Of a stretch of 64,000 nt of DNA, positions 12,992 to 27,000 are shown one piece after another; within the stretch, counting starts at the first letter, position 1; each line of letters opens with the position of its first letter. The DNA comes from Rotaria sp. Silwood1 (lineage: Eukaryota; Rotifera; Eurotatoria; Philodinida; Philodinidae), in assembly GCA_905250075.1 (NCBI GenBank), contig CAJNOP010000043.1, forward strand, positions 5,792 through 69,791, in the 5' to 3' direction. The position numbers were made by a program, and so were the translations under genes. Under the pieces are notes generated by a model that saw only the letters and a program-made list of their open reading frames with translations, ran no database searches and was not told the origin of the DNA.

Positions 12992-14902
12992 ATGATACCA
13001 TCAAGAAAACTAACTCTCGATCTTATAAATGAACATTTAATATGTCATCTTTGTTCAGGTTATTTAATTGACGCTTGGACAATCAATGAATGTTTACATT
13101 CATTTTGTCGTTCATGTATATTTTCATATTTTAATGATAATGATGATAATACAACATGTCCTGTATGTTCAACAGTTCCACATCCAGCTAATCCTTTACT
13201 TGGTATAACAAAAGATTGTTGGTTACAACAAATTGTTTATAAATTAGTACCATCATTATTTAAACGTGAAATGTGTCAAAGACGTATATATTATGATTCA
13301 AATCCTGAAAGTAAAATTAAATTAATTGAACAATATTCTAAAACACTTTCATCACAAATGGGTTGTCGTGAAGAAGAATTAGGTGAATTAAGTGAACGTT
13401 GTTTATTTCAACAAAAACATAAATATAATAATAAAGAAAATATATATATTACATTAGAATATAATGAAAATGATTTAAAAGATTTTCAACCTAAAACATC
13501 GATATTTTTTATTGAATGTTCATCAAATATGCCAATAAATATATTAAAACAATATTTAAAAAAAGTTTTACCTTTATCAAAACGAACACGTTATCAAATT
13601 GATATATTATATGAACAAAAAATTTTATTAGATAATTTAATATTAAATCATATTTATTCATGGAAACAAAATAAACATGAAAAATATAAACAATTACATT
13701 TATTCTATAGAATTATTATTATTGAACGTGAACAAAATGATTTATTATTAAAAAGTCCTATTAAAATTGAACAATCAACTACGAATAATATTCTTAATTT
13801 AAAAAATTCATCTGAAAATAATACAACAACAACAGTAAGTTTAATTTAATAAATTATTATCAAAATTTTTATAATCAATTTTATAGATTATATCAAAACC
13901 TGCTCCATTTGTTCGTTCAACTAATATTTATAATTCATTTGTTCATACAACACCATTTACACCAGCTGAAGCACGAACAATTAGTTTAAATAATTCAATA
14001 ACTGAACAATTGCATGGTAATGAAACAACTGAATTAATTAAACCAAAAGAATGTACATTAATTGATTGTAAAACTTTTGCTATAACAACACCAATAAATT
14101 ATTCAATGAATTCTATAAATGAAATTTCAAAAACAAAAAAAAGATTAAAAAAGTGAACTTTTATTTATTTTATGTTTAATTTTTTGAAGAAAAATTTGAT
14201 TTTTTTTTTTGTTTTTCTAGATCAAATATAAATGAGCAATCCTTAATAAAAAAATCTAAAAATGAAAAAAATAAGAAAATTAAAGAAGAAAAATCTCTTC
14301 ATTCATTATTACCAACAACTAATTTAATTATTCCATTAAATTCATCTCCATCAGAAAATGAAAATCCAAATGAAATAATCGAACAAAAACAATTATCATA
14401 TTCAGAAATTATACAAGAAGCTAATAAACTTTTAGCTGCTGATGAATCATTAACATCAACAAATAATTCATCATCATTATTACCTTTAACAAATCCTATA
14501 ACAACTCGTTTAACAAAACCAATTGCAACTGTTTCACCACTACATACATCAAAAACAAATCATAATCGTGTAATTGATAAAATTGATGATAATCAATTAA
14601 TTGATTTATCAAAATCAAATATAACATCGTATGTTAAAGATTTATATAGATTCTATATTAATATTTTCTGTATTCATCATATTTAGAAATGATATTCCAT
14701 TAAAAGTAGAAACAAATAATATTGAATCATCTGATAGAACAAAAAAACGTTCAAGAGAAATGTCTTCATCAACAACACGAACTAAAGTATCTCGTCATTC
14801 AAATAAATCAAATAATGATGAAACAAAATCATTGAAAAAATCTCATTCAAATATGCATACAAATCAATTTTTATCACTCCCACCACCACCAACAACAACA
14901 TC

Positions 14903-14936
<34 letters not shown>

Positions 14937-15287
14937 ATGTTTCAAAATTTATTTCATTCATTTCAAAATCAAGCTAACTATTGGCCAATGAATCCATGGC
15001 CTGTACCTCCGTCTTTAGCACTTATTGCTGATCCTAGAAATTATTATACACAACCATGGCCTTCTCCTCAATCAACGATAGCACACGGTCCAAAAGATCT
15101 TAGTTCAGCAAGTTTAAATGATTTTATCGGTGAAACATCGAGTCCCGTTTTTCCTTTACCACCATCATCATCAGCATTATTAAATTCCGCATCAAATTTT
15201 TCACGTACAACATCATCAACCTCTTTACATCTTCATCATGGAACCAATCGACATCGACCGACTACGTTAAATGGTACATTATCTTGA
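12992..15287 (+). CDS. Polycomb group RING finger protein (PCGF / Psc-Bmi1 family)
   Basis: Four exons: 12992-13834, 13887-14152, 14221-14628, 14687-15287; introns of 52, 68 and 58 nt; 705 residues. The RING finger (C18-x2-C21, C34-x-H36, C39-x2-C42, C56-x2-C59) carries the PCGF hallmark ECLHSFCRSCI, followed by IVYKLVPSLFKREM, also typical. A RAWUL ubiquitin-like domain lies at about 150-245. The long C-terminal half is low-complexity, with 11 glutamines at about 579-589 and proline-rich segments. PCGF proteins pair with RING1 in PRC1 to monoubiquitylate histone H2A and silence genes. The length is closer to Drosophila Psc than to vertebrate PCGFs of about 250-350 residues. An AATAAA lies at 15447. 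The gene converges on the CBM14 gene that ends at 15471. Confidence 0.92.
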
Positions 15288-15470
15288 AAAAGATAAAAAA
15301 AAAAAACAAATTTTCGTTCTAGCATTGTTTATATATATAAATGTATTTGTGTAAAATTATTTTTCTTCTAAAAAAAAAAAGCAACCCTAGTCAAACACTC
15401 CTGTATAAATCATACCCGTTCATATTCGGTGAATGAAAACAAAAAAAATAAATATATGTAATTATCCTTT

Positions 15471-17893
15471 TCAAATATGAAATTTAAAAAGAGCAACGCA
15501 GAAAAAACTAATTTTAAATAATATTGAACCATTTATATTATTGCCTATACATTTAACTTGTTTAGCAGGTAAACATTTTTGATGTTGAATAGAAAACCGA
15601 TAACCATGTTCACATGCTGTATAATTGAATGTTCGACTTTCAAGACATGTATAATGAAATTGACAATTTGGTCGATATTGATCAACATAATTACCATTTG
15701 GTCTATCTCGACAAACAGGTTTAAATTCACATAATGGAGAATTATCATAATCACCTGAATAGATACAAGCAATAATAAAAGACGTTTTATTTCATAGGAA
15801 AAAAATAGAGGTACATAGGATTACGGTATCCTATACTGTAAGGTGAATTTGGAGTCCATCGAGTGCACGAATCTCGACAGCCGAATTCAGTTTATTGGAC
15901 GTCTTCGACATTCAAATTTGAAGTCGATCCCAGTTAGTTGAACTCTATCTTGATAATCTGAATGAAATTTTCTAATCGGAATTGGATAATTGTCTGGACT
16001 ATATGAGATACGTTTATCCGTTTTTTGGTATTCGATGATTAGCACACTCTACATATTTTTTGAACGACTAAAGCTCGTCGAATCCAAAATATTTAGATTT
16101 GCTCCCGGGACCAACCGTACTGACTCTACTAAGAATGAGAGTTAGAAAAATTTTTCTCAGTTAAAGTACGAACCAAGTTTACTCTGTATATCTTTAGCAA
16201 AAACTAAGAAGTTAAATCTTACAAGGATCGATACATTTTTTTCTTGAACCACAAGTAACAACTTGAAAATTTTCACAAGTTTTCGTTTCAACTGAATAAA
16301 GTTTATGTAAAGGACAAACTTGTTCTTTTAAATGACCATTAATACATTCATAATAATGACAACAACTATGTGTAGCTACAAAACGTAATCGTTGTCCGTT
16401 AGCTGGACATTTATGTTGACCTTCGAAAAGAAAAAACATCAAAGCTACATGTAAACATCAAATTCAATCTTTTACAATGAGGAACATCTTTTGGCCATTG
16501 ACAACCAAGTTCTAAAAAAAAAATTAAACATAATAATAACATAGAATTCTGCACTTACTTTTATCCCAGAAAAGGCCAGCATCACAAAATGAAGGTTTAT
16601 CAATACCACCTATTAAATGATAAAGTAATAAAATAAAATTTTTTATTTAACATACCATTGCAATAATGAAATGCTGAACAATCATATGGATCAGGAAAAT
16701 ACTCTTGAACACCTCTTGGACATTCAATAGGTACATAGACAGTAGCTGGTCGAGGTATACGAGGAGTTGTTATAGGATTTCCATCACCATCAACCATATT
16801 TGTTGCTACTGTTGATGATGGATGTAAAGTAACGGCTTTACCTATATGAATTTAAAAAAAAAGTAAAAAACATTTGTTTAATAAAAAGGAAAATGTATAT
16901 ATATATACAGTCTGATTTCTCTGGCCATTCACATCCTTCAGATGCTGTTGAAAACCAAAGATTGTCAGCACATTTTAGTACTGTATGTGCACCAATACCA
17001 CAGTAATGATAAATATGACAATATTTTGGATCTAAAATAGATTTATTAAAATCTGAATTGAACTATAAAAAATAAAAATACCAGGAAAAAATCCTTCAGC
17101 ATCATATTCACATGTAAAATTTGAATCAACTTTAATTGGTTGATTAGTTGTTGTTGATTTCTTTTTTGCTCGCCAAGCTAGAGCTGCATCAGTAGCAAAT
17201 AGAGTTACTGAATTTTACAACAAGAATAAATTTCAAATAATAATTCAAAATGATTTATGGTCTTTTTTTACCGCCTCGAATATCTGTTATTTGATCCCAT
17301 TTACGAAGACCTTTTTTACATTGAACAGTATTTTCCCAATTACAATTTTTCTTAACTGGATCCCACGATGTACCTTCACCACAAACAGCTGCTGTATCAA
17401 CACCTGATGTACATATATGATATATTCGACAATTTTCTCGATCAGGATAATAACCATCCGCTATAAGTACACCATAAAATAAATGAAATTTATAAATAAT
17501 AAAAAAAAACTTATACCTTTACAAACAAATGGAGTTTTGTCTCGTTTAATTCGATTTAATAGACCATCATCATCATCATCATCTTCATCAGGATTATAAA
17601 GATAAGAATTAGGTTTTGTTATAAGCAATTGAAAAATAATATTCGAATGTAATGTTGTCGTATCATTTTTCAAAGATGGAGGAAAAGTCGATTGGTATTG
17701 AGAAATAATATCAATCGATTTTTTCGATTCATATTTTTGTCTGATTACTTTTAATAGAAGATCTGATTCAGTTGAATTAGGTGAAAAATTTAAATTCACT
17801 AAAAGATAATAACTTTAGTCTGTAAAACTCAAAGATAAAATCATCTTTACCTATTACATAAATAATAAACCACCACGATAATTTTCTATCCAT
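15471..17893 (-). CDS. Secreted protein with five chitin-binding peritrophin-A (CBM14) domains
   Basis: Ten exons: 17893-17851, 17798-17517, 17460-17272, 17207-17082, 17031-16909, 16841-16656, 16609-16559, 16511-16476, 16420-16223, 15754-15471; 505 residues. All nine introns are phase 1. A signal peptide (MDRKLSWWFIIYVIV) begins the protein. After a linker with an Asp run come five six-cysteine CBM14 modules; the first starts FVCKADGYYPD, the third IECPRGVQEYFPD, the last PVCRDRPNGNYVD. The C-terminus is hydrophobic (ILFKISFFCVALFKF), as in a membrane or GPI anchor signal. CBM14 binds chitin in peritrophic matrix, cuticle or jaws (trophi); the exact site is not known. Eight introns are 46-67 nt, but the ninth is 468 nt and holds a repeat. 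It is a tandem paralog of the next gene. Confidence 0.85.
15755..16222. repeat. Dispersed repeat filling the long last intron of the CBM14 gene
   Basis: This 468-nt intron contains a stretch (about 15955-16060) that matches 26755-26870 in the ATP6V1H intron: both share tgaaattttctaatc, a gagatac core and a gtattc...acata tail. At 16075-16125 it also has the motif gaatccaaaat...gaccaacc seen near 26705 and 62330. It is an old, diverged non-coding repeat, probably from a DNA transposon. Confidence 0.5.
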
Positions 17894-18579
17894 TGCTCAT
17901 CCATTTCTTACATATATTCATTGACGAGTATAATATATGCTTTTAAATTCTAACGTGTCATTTGGTTTGTTGCTCATATAACCTTTTTCTTTATCAAGGT
18001 ATGTATGTGCATGTATTGTTTAATTGGACTCGTACATACATACAAACAATAAACTATGCGAATATAATCACAACAATTTTATTCTATGTTTGTTTGAGGT
18101 CTTAGATCTTTTTCTTTTTCCTTCATTGTTACGTTATCTCTACTAGCCGGGAATGTAACAAACGAACGAGTGTGTAGAGCTCATTATAATGATGTAACTA
18201 TACACGTCTTCTTTTTGTAAATAATCATCAAGATAGAGAACTGAATGTATTCAAGTTTCTAACGGTTTGAACTGATCAAAAATCAAATGATTTAATGTTA
18301 TTCTTTTCTATGAAATGGTTTTCTTTTTGAATAGCTTAATACAATAACAGAATTTCATACATAGTAGAAGATATATTCTTTTTTATTGAACATAAAACTA
18401 CCGCAATAGTAGACACATCAAATGATAGTAGAAAAAAAAACATGTTTAGAATAGAAAAAAGAAAAGTTTTGTTATTGAATTCATTGGAAATAAAAAATAA
18501 CGAAGAAAATCATCGTCAAAAAGATTTGCATGAAACTTTCAAGATTTTGATGATCTATATCAAACAAAAATAAATCAAT
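17894..18579. other. Spacer between the two CBM14 genes
   Basis: About 690 bp between the stop of one CBM14 gene (18580) and the start of the next (17893), both on the minus strand. It should hold the promoter of the downstream gene. No repeat or clear TATA box recognised. Confidence 0.4.
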
Positions 18580-20235
18580 TTAATAAACGAATATTAAATA
18601 ATGCATACTTTTCGTTGCAGTACTTCCAGGAACAAATGAACCACATGGCATTGGAGCATTACTTACTGGACCACATCTTCCTGTATAACTACTAAATTTT
18701 TGATCATTTGGACATTTTGCTTCACGCATTTTATTTTGTGATACACATTGATAATAAAAATGACAATCACGTTCTACGTCCGGATGAATACCATCACGTT
18801 TATTGATACCTATTTTATATTTTTATATAAAATAATTGATGAAATTATTTCATAAACTTACATTGATTTTTATCAACAAGATTAACTGGTCTTGTTCCAC
18901 AAGAAACTCGTTCATATTCATTACATTCACGTTTTTCAATATCAAATAATTTTTTTTCAGGACAATTTAATCTTGTTCGTGTACCTTTATCACATACATA
19001 ATAAGCATTACATTCAGATGGATCAGGTATTGAATAAATTCCAGTTGGTTGACATTCAATAGCTGGTGAACTTCCACTATTATCTTTTCCATTTGTTGAT
19101 GATACAGCTGATGCTACATTAGATTCAGATAAAACAGATTCAGTATCAGATTTTTTACGTGATGTTGTTGTATCTATGAAAATATTAAAAGAATAAAAAA
19201 ATTTCGTTGAAATCAAAAAATCTTGTCTTTTTTTTGTGAAAAAAAAATTCATGCCTTCACTAGGAGTACTTGTCGAATAACCTAATTTTCTTTGATCACA
19301 ATTAACTTCATCAACCCATGCACATGATTTCGTTTTTTCATCCCATGCAGTATCTCTTGGACATTCAAAAACTTCATCAATTCCATGCGAGCATCGATAA
19401 TATCTCGTGCAATATTCAGGATCACTGATAATAAATAAATCATGCGGTTGTTTTTCTTTTATTCTCACTTGAAAAAAAGATAAAGAAAATATCTTACGCG
19501 AAAAATCCATCACGTCCAGCACAAAGAAAATCAGTAGACGAACTTGTTTGAGATATAATTAGAAGAAAAACTGGAAGAGAAGTTCAACACATAGAAAGAT
19601 AAATATAGAAGTTTAAATAAGAATAAGACTTCATGCACTAGGGTTTGCATAAGATGATGAAAATAAATCTCACAATCTTTACCATCAATTTCTTCATTAT
19701 TATCAGCATCAAGCTTTCTATTATTTGGCTCTAATTTTCGATGTTTTTTCTTTTTCTTTGTTGTTTTTTTAATAACAACAATAGGTTGCTCATCATCATC
19801 TTCATTATTATTATCGTTATGTTCTTCTGTCATGTTTTGTTCATCATCATAGTCAGACATGACTTGTGGTGTTGTTTTTTCAGCACGTGAACAATCAACA
19901 CTATCAAGCCAATTACAACGATTTTCATGATGATCCCATGCTGTACCACTAGCACATTCAAATTCTTCTGATGTTCCGTGTATACATCGCCAATAGATAT
20001 GACAAAATTCGGGGTCATAATACCAGCCATCTTCTTTTGCTGAACAATCATATTCAGCAAATGTGTTTTCAAAAAGAAAACCAACTAGAATAATGATGGC
20101 AAAGCCAAAACTAAAAGCTAAAAAAAGAGAAGAAGCTTTCTAATTGTAATCTATAAGCGATAGATGAATGCCATTAAATCATAGATTTCTTTTCTTACCA
20201 TGAAAAAAATAGAAATCCTTAAGAATCATGATCAT
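18580..20235 (-). CDS. Secreted protein with four chitin-binding peritrophin-A (CBM14) domains
   Basis: Six exons fit: 20235-20199, 20117-19674, 19570-19498, 19424-19282, 19173-18862, 18809-18580; 412 residues. The N-terminus is strongly hydrophobic (FGFAIIILVGFLFENTFA), a signal peptide or anchor. Four CBM14 modules follow: from about residue 37 (YDCSAKEDGWYYDPEFC), then FLCAGRDGFFADPEYC, IECQPTGIYSIPDPSEC and CINKRDGIHPDVERDC. The first two are joined by a linker that is acidic and then very basic (KKTTKKKKKHRK). The edges of exons 2, 3 and 4 have alternatives (a donor at 19682 instead of 19673, and a possible GC donor near 19258). An extra 5' exon is possible: ATG at 20424, exon 20424-20388 with a consensus GTAAGT donor, joining in frame at 20237 and adding 13 residues. 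Likely a chitin-matrix protein. Confidence 0.82.
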
Positions 20236-20424
20236 TTCTAATGTAAAATAAAAAAAAAGATTATCAAATGATTAAGATCAATCCTTTTTTTTATTTCTTT
20301 AATATTCTTCTCTTTTTTTTCCTTTTTTCTTTTTGTGCTATCAAATATTAACTAAACGAGACATGATAATATTCAACGTTTACTTACTTTCACAGGGTCG
20401 TTGATTATGATTTAGCAATTGCAT

Positions 20425-22470
20425 ATTTCCAATATTTTCATTCTTGAGGTGTTTTATTATTCGACAATCGACAAGAAAAAGATGAGAATGTCAAACGATG
20501 AAAAAAAAAAAATGCAAACGACATCGAGTAATCCTTGATCAAAGAATGAACCGATTTGTTTATGTTGAACTGCTTCGTTCGAAAGATAGTTATATTTTAT
20601 CAAAAAGGTCACATTCTCATTGTACTTTTTCTTTCGTAAGTCATACAATAGCTGTTTAATAAAGAAACAATAGAAAGAAATGATAGACATTTTTAAACAT
20701 AGATCGAACATAAATGTTGTTTTAATAGTTAATAAATAAGTCTGAAAATAACTTATTGTAACAAGACAAGCAACGATAGTCAATTGGTACAAACCAAAAG
20801 TTTATCATATTTCGACAACATAGTTTTCAAAATAAAAATTAGCAACATTCTAATACAGAAATCCAATGAAAATTACTATTGTTTTTATAACACAGAATAA
20901 GATCCTTCTATCCATAAGATGTTATCTTGTATTTAGGTTTGAGCAAAAGTATTGACAATGTTGCTGACATTTTCATGAACTAGTTAATATTTAAGAGTCT
21001 ATTACATGAATGAATAGTAGAATGTTTTATCTATAATAATATACATATATAATAACTCTATTGTAGGTTTTGTTCTAATATTCTTATAGGTAGTATCCTA
21101 TTGAAACAACACAAAACTTTTTTGAAAAATAGATAATGAATTCGAGCGCCACTATATTAAAATTCAGACTATTTTGGGCAACGGCATACTCACGAACTTT
21201 AAAATCATGGACCGTTCCCTAGCTAAATTATTTTGGAGATAACTAAGAGTCAAGTTCGTTCGCTGTTTTTTTTTAACTGTTTCACATATGTACTCTTCCA
21301 ATTTCAAATATTTGAAAAAATTATGTCAAACAGCATAAATAGAACCATTAACGAGTTCAAATGGAATCAAGAACATTCTAACAAAAGAATACCATTGATT
21401 TGGCATCATTGTAAACAATGACATAATTTGAGTCTTTGTACATGCATGCATATCAAGACTTTTCGACATTGGACAGTTGCTTTTGAATATGTCAGTGATC
21501 GTTCAATGGTTCCATCCCTGACTATATCATTGATTTTGGAAATAAATACAAAGACAACTCATTGATAATACCGAGAAACTATTGCCGATATATTGATTGG
21601 TATACTGTGCGCGATACTGACAGCTGTTTTTTTAAACTGTTGCACCATGGTGTATTGTAGCAAAACCGGTGTATATTTTTGAAGTGTGGTAAAACTGACA
21701 GAATTTATTCGTGTTCGATGCATTCTAATTAAAGTTTACGTGTCTGAATCGTCTGAAATAGTTAGAGTCAAAAAAGGGTCCCACTTATGAGATAAATTTT
21801 TATTAGTAAAACTGTTTTCTTCTCGATTAATTTGAATTTCGTTCAATAAGTAATTCGAATTTGAATAGAAAACACTTTGCAATCGTTTATAGCTGGAGTC
21901 GAAAGTCGTAAGCACTACCACTATTAGTGTGAACCAATGTAAGACATAGGTTCGCATATAGGACTCAAAGGTGCATGAGGTTCTAATGCTCTATATCATA
22001 TCGAACAGCTGAAAGGAAGTCAAAGCATTTACATGAGGAAACAGAAGATGTCAATGATGATCTTTGATTTGTTTGCCCAGTTTCTGAGCTGCTTGATGTA
22101 TGTAAATCTTGAATTACCACGATAGGCTATTAAAAAATATCTCGCGTTTGATTTATGATGATATTTTAGCTGAGACTTCTCTCTCTCGTGTTATAATAGA
22201 ACGACTTATTCCCGATTGTCTAACAATGACAAAAGTTATATAATGTTAGTAGCTTCATCAACTCAATGATGATGAGACAATAATTTATTATAGGCAAATT
22301 GAGTGTAAGTCAACTGACATTACATGAATAAGTGAACGCGAATCATCATCTACTATTGTTGTTTTAAGTAGATGACGTCCAAAAATTTAAAAAGGTATCA
22401 ATATGATACTGCATCTACTGTTTTCACCAGAACTTGCATTGGGTGATTTTGCACTAAATCAGTATATCAA
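20425..22470. other. Intergenic, gene-poor
   Basis: AT-rich. A minus-strand frame at 21736-21957 (73 residues) starts with a signal-peptide-like sequence (MRTYVLHWFTLIVVVLTTF) but has no known domain and could be a small secreted protein or chance. The part from about 22000 may belong to the mariner-like relic that follows. Confidence 0.35.
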
Positions 22471-22645
22471 GTGTGGAGTAACTGATCAAACAAATCAAGA
22501 GTTATTGACTCGTGCGGTTTCGAAGATAGTTAAAAAAGATTCCAGAAGAAGAGTTTAAAAAACGTTTGACAAATTGTTAGAAATCATAGCGCTTTATATA
22601 AAATAATTATGGCAACTATTTTGAATATTTAATAAAATTAAATTA
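22471..22645 (+). mobile_element. Relic of a Tc1/mariner-like transposase C-terminus
   Basis: Read across frame changes, the sequence gives pieces such as TNQELLTRAVSKIVKKD, KTFDKLLEII and NNYGNYFEYLIKLN. This order resembles the end of Tc1/mariner transposases, where a helix with FKK..DKLLE precedes a CI...G.YFE motif. The reading frame is broken in several places, so it is an inactive plain DNA-transposon fragment. Its ends and terminal repeats were not found. Confidence 0.4.
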
Positions 22646-24092
22646 AAAATCTCTTTAATTTCATAGAAGGTTTTCAGAACGATGGTCAATTCTAAGTAGA
22701 AGGTTGAAATTTTTCATCAGATATATATGTATAAATACAATTATTCAATGGACATATAAAGTCAGTAAATAGTGATGCTAAATTTACTGATATATGACAA
22801 ATTGGAAATGTATCAGGTGCTCTGAATGTGAAAGTTTACGACAAAATATTTGATGCATCATTACAATTAAACAAAGAAAATGCACAACAATAGAGAAAAT
22901 TTTCGAAAGACATATAGACGAAATATTTTATCAATTACGATTGGTAATAGAAAGCAATGGAGAGCATGTTCATATAGATTGATTTTTATTATAATTTACG
23001 TTTTTGAAAAACATTTTCCTTGTAAAGTTTCTTTCCATCAGATAATTATAAATACCTTTAGTCAAGAAATAACCATGTCACAAAAATGAAGTATAAAAAT
23101 TCATGTATTTTAGACTCTTCCACTAGTTTTAACTAGAGAGATGAAACTTTGAAATATTAATGATCCTGGTTAGATATATATCATGAAAAGGTCAGTCTTC
23201 TATGTCAAGAAAATCTATGAAAAATATACTTGCCAACTTATCGTAAGTTGTTATGAGGTTATTGTTATTTAACAAAGCAAAATTTTTCTTACAATAAAGT
23301 CAACGAGTTCTTCACACGATTCAATTAAAACAGTTCACACCAAAATTAATAATATTTCAAAGAATACTCGACCTGACTTAATTCATTAATAAAACGAGTC
23401 ATACTATAAATGTCCTTGTAATAGTTTGCTATAAGAATTTAACTTTAACTCCCTTTATTTATCTTATGATTCATCATATAAAATGATAAAAGCATTTTCT
23501 TCATGTATTATTACTATATCATATCCACTTCATCATTGTATTCAATAATTGTCATTTACAAGGTTCTAGTCAGAGGCGTCAAAGCGAAGCGTGACACCTC
23601 CCTTATATTGAAAAATTTTCATTCTTTTCCAATGAAGTACCAATATTTTCTTGTTCTTTTCTTTTGCTCACTAATTCTCAAAAGCACGCTCAAGTCTCTT
23701 TTCCTAATCTGGTCAATCTTATCAAAAATCTTCCAATTTATCTCCAAAATCATCGAGCTCACACTCTTTCAATCCTAGCGACCTTGAAATGTTTGGTTCC
23801 TATTTTTAATAAACATGAACATGCACGAACATCATATATTTGTGCCAGCTTATCTTTAATATTTGCTTTTATATTATTGGTTAACAGTTCAACCAACTAA
23901 ATAGACTTGTTATGACTATTTATTTTTTTGCAAAACAATTTTTCACACATCATCACATAAAATAAAAGTAACACTATTTTATCTAGATAATTTTTCCTCT
24001 TTCTATATATACTAGTTAATATTTCTTGTCATGCACTATTACGTTTGTTTTTCTTTTTTAGTTTGATTATTAGTTTTCTTTATATAGTTTTC
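22646..24092. other. Intergenic upstream of ATP6V1H
   Basis: AT-rich with scattered short frames and no supported gene. Just before 24093 are acceptor-like sites (ttatatag near 24087), so a 5' UTR intron is possible. Confidence 0.4.
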
Positions 24093-27000
24093 ATGACTCA
24101 ACCAACTCAAGAAAACGAAGCTATAGTTCGTCGTCTGAGTGATGATATTCATCAATTTAAAACCAGCCATCATTTACCTGATGATCTTGAATCGAGTACT
24201 TATTTTTATTTTAATGCTATGCTTCTTTTTTTTTTTTTTTAAAGAATATTCTTTTGTTTTTTTAATTAGTGACTGATGCAATTAGTCATCTTCAAAAACA
24301 AGCTCAAGAAGTAATGCGTCAAAAACCAAAATGGCAATCATATTTTCAAGGACAAATGATAACAAAAGATGATTATGAATTTATCTCTAATTTTGATCAA
24401 TTAAATGCAGACGGACGAACTAAACTTTTATCGGATCCTAACGCAAGAAATCAAGTAAATAAAAATGCATAATTCATTACTAGAGTCAGAAATAGGACAT
24501 TGCACTTACGAGGAAGAGTCCCCAACTGATCAATCGCTTTTGCGTCGAGGCTATGTACATTATGTAGGTACAAATGAGCTATAAATACCCTAAAAAAGTT
24601 TGGGCTGCTAGCTTGTTGGTACGAAGATACTGCACTTTTACGGTATGCTTTTAAATGAATGCCGTAGTCGCCCTCAGGAACACGAGAAAAAATGATTTTC
24701 GAATTTCAACTTGAAACTTTACGTAGAAACAGACCTTACTGAAAATAGTATTTTGTGAAAATTTCAGACTTTTTTTTGCTGTTGCTATTCGTAGATACAG
24801 ATATGATAACTTCATTCGGATAAACCAAAAGATTTCATGCTCTCATTTCAGGATAGGAATAAATCAAAAGATCTGAAACCTTTATAAAATACTATTCTCA
24901 GTAAGGTCTGTTTCTACGTAAAGTTTCAAGTTGAAATTCGAAAATCATTTTTTCTCGTGTTCCTGAGGGGGACCACAGCATTCATTTAAAAGCATACCGT
25001 AAAAGTGCAGTATCTTCGTACCAACAAGCTAGTAGCCCAAACGTTTTCAAGGGTATTCATAGCTCATTTATACCTACTTAATGCACATAGTCTCGATGCA
25101 CAAGCGATTGATCAGTTGGGGACCTTTCCTCGTTAGACAATTTTCAAAACCAGAAGATCTGATGTTGTATGAATGAATTATAGTAGCAAGAGGAAGATAT
25201 CATGCGTTTCTGATCTTCAATCAAAATATGAATATTATTTTTTTTTAAATTTTATTTTAGTGTGCGAAAACATTTTTAACATTAATGTCAAAATTATTTA
25301 AACAACAAACACTTAGATATTTACTTACATTAATGGATCAATGTCTTCGAGTAAATTTATTAAATAAAAAAAAAAACAAAATCTACTATGAAATTCTTTT
25401 TTCAATAGGAAGATAAAAGTCGTGTGGAAATATTTAATACATATGCTAAAATGAAAAAAGAACAACTATGGTCATATTTTTTTAATATGTTTGCTAATCA
25501 AGATCAATTTGTTGTTTATCAAGTAAACAAAAATGAAAATCTTGGTTTTTTTTTCTAAATTTATTATTTTATTTCATAGACAAGTCGAATTATTGCAAAA
25601 CTTGCTTGTTGGAGTGTTGAAAAAATGCCAGCATCTGATTTATCTTATTATTTAGCTTGGCTAAAAGAACAACTTAAACCACAAGTATATTTGTTTTTCA
25701 TTTATTAGAACTCTAGGAACAAAAAAAAAACATATTTCATATAGGGTAGTGAATATTTACAAAGTGTTTGTCGAAGTTTACAAATGATGTTACGTATTGA
25801 ACCATATCGTGAAGCATTTGTTGCTATTGATGGTATTCCAAGGTAAATAATCAAATAGTTTTTTTTTGTTTTCATAATTCTATTGTTTTAGCATTATGCA
25901 AGTATTAAATAATGCTACAGTTGGTTTTCAAGTGCAATATCAACTTATATTCTGTTTATGGGTATTAACATTTAATCGTAATATTGCTGCAATTATGTCC
26001 AAGTAAGATTTAAAGATAACAAACAGCATTCATGATATAGAATTTCATTTATTCATTTAAAGATATACTGTCATTCCACGTCTTAGTGAAATTCTTGCTG
26101 AAACTCAGAAAGAAAAAGTAACACGTATGATAGTGGCATTTTTACGAGTAAGTTAAATAAATAGGATATCCTATTTTTTTTTTTTTTTCATAATTTTTTT
26201 TTTCTTAATAGAATTTACTTGAAAAACCAGAAAGTGAAAAAGTAATTCGTGATAATGCTATGACAATGATCGCATGTCGACTTGTTAAACCATTAGAATT
26301 ACTTAGTAATAAAAAATTTGATGATGATGATATTAATGACAATGTTCAATATATAAAAGAAAAACTTGAAGGAAATTTAGCAGATGTTACGTAAGTTAGG
26401 AAAAACATAAAGGTAGAATGAATTATAAATTTATTATTAAAATTTTAGTTCGTTTGATGAATATGCAGTTGAAATTCGTTCTGGCCGTCTTTCATGGACA
26501 CCGGTTCATCAAATGGAAAAATTTTGGGTAGAAAATGCTGCCAAATTAAATGAATCGAATTTTGAATTATTGAGGTAATTGAACAAAAGAAAAGAAAGAC
26601 GATGCATAGTTAAGAAAGGTTCATTAAAGTTTTGGATAGTGGAAAAAGGAAATTTAATAAATATGTAAATGAATCAACTTATGAAAATTTTCTGATACAG
26701 GCTTTCGGATCCAAAATTGTTGGATCCGAACCTGATTGAACTGTACACTGATACTCTCAATGAAATTTTCTAATCACAATTGAACATTCGCCCAGAAGAT
26801 GTGAGATACTTTTTTTCGATTTTGTGTATTCACTGGCTAGAGCAGCCTACATATATCTCATTTTTGCTAGATCTCATTCAGATTCAGAACCAACCCTGAT
26901 GGACTTTGTTTTCTGATCAAAAGATAAACTTAGCTGTTAAAACTAGGTATTGAGAGCAGCTAGAACTGCCTTCAACGAAAGTTTTATCACACATTATATC

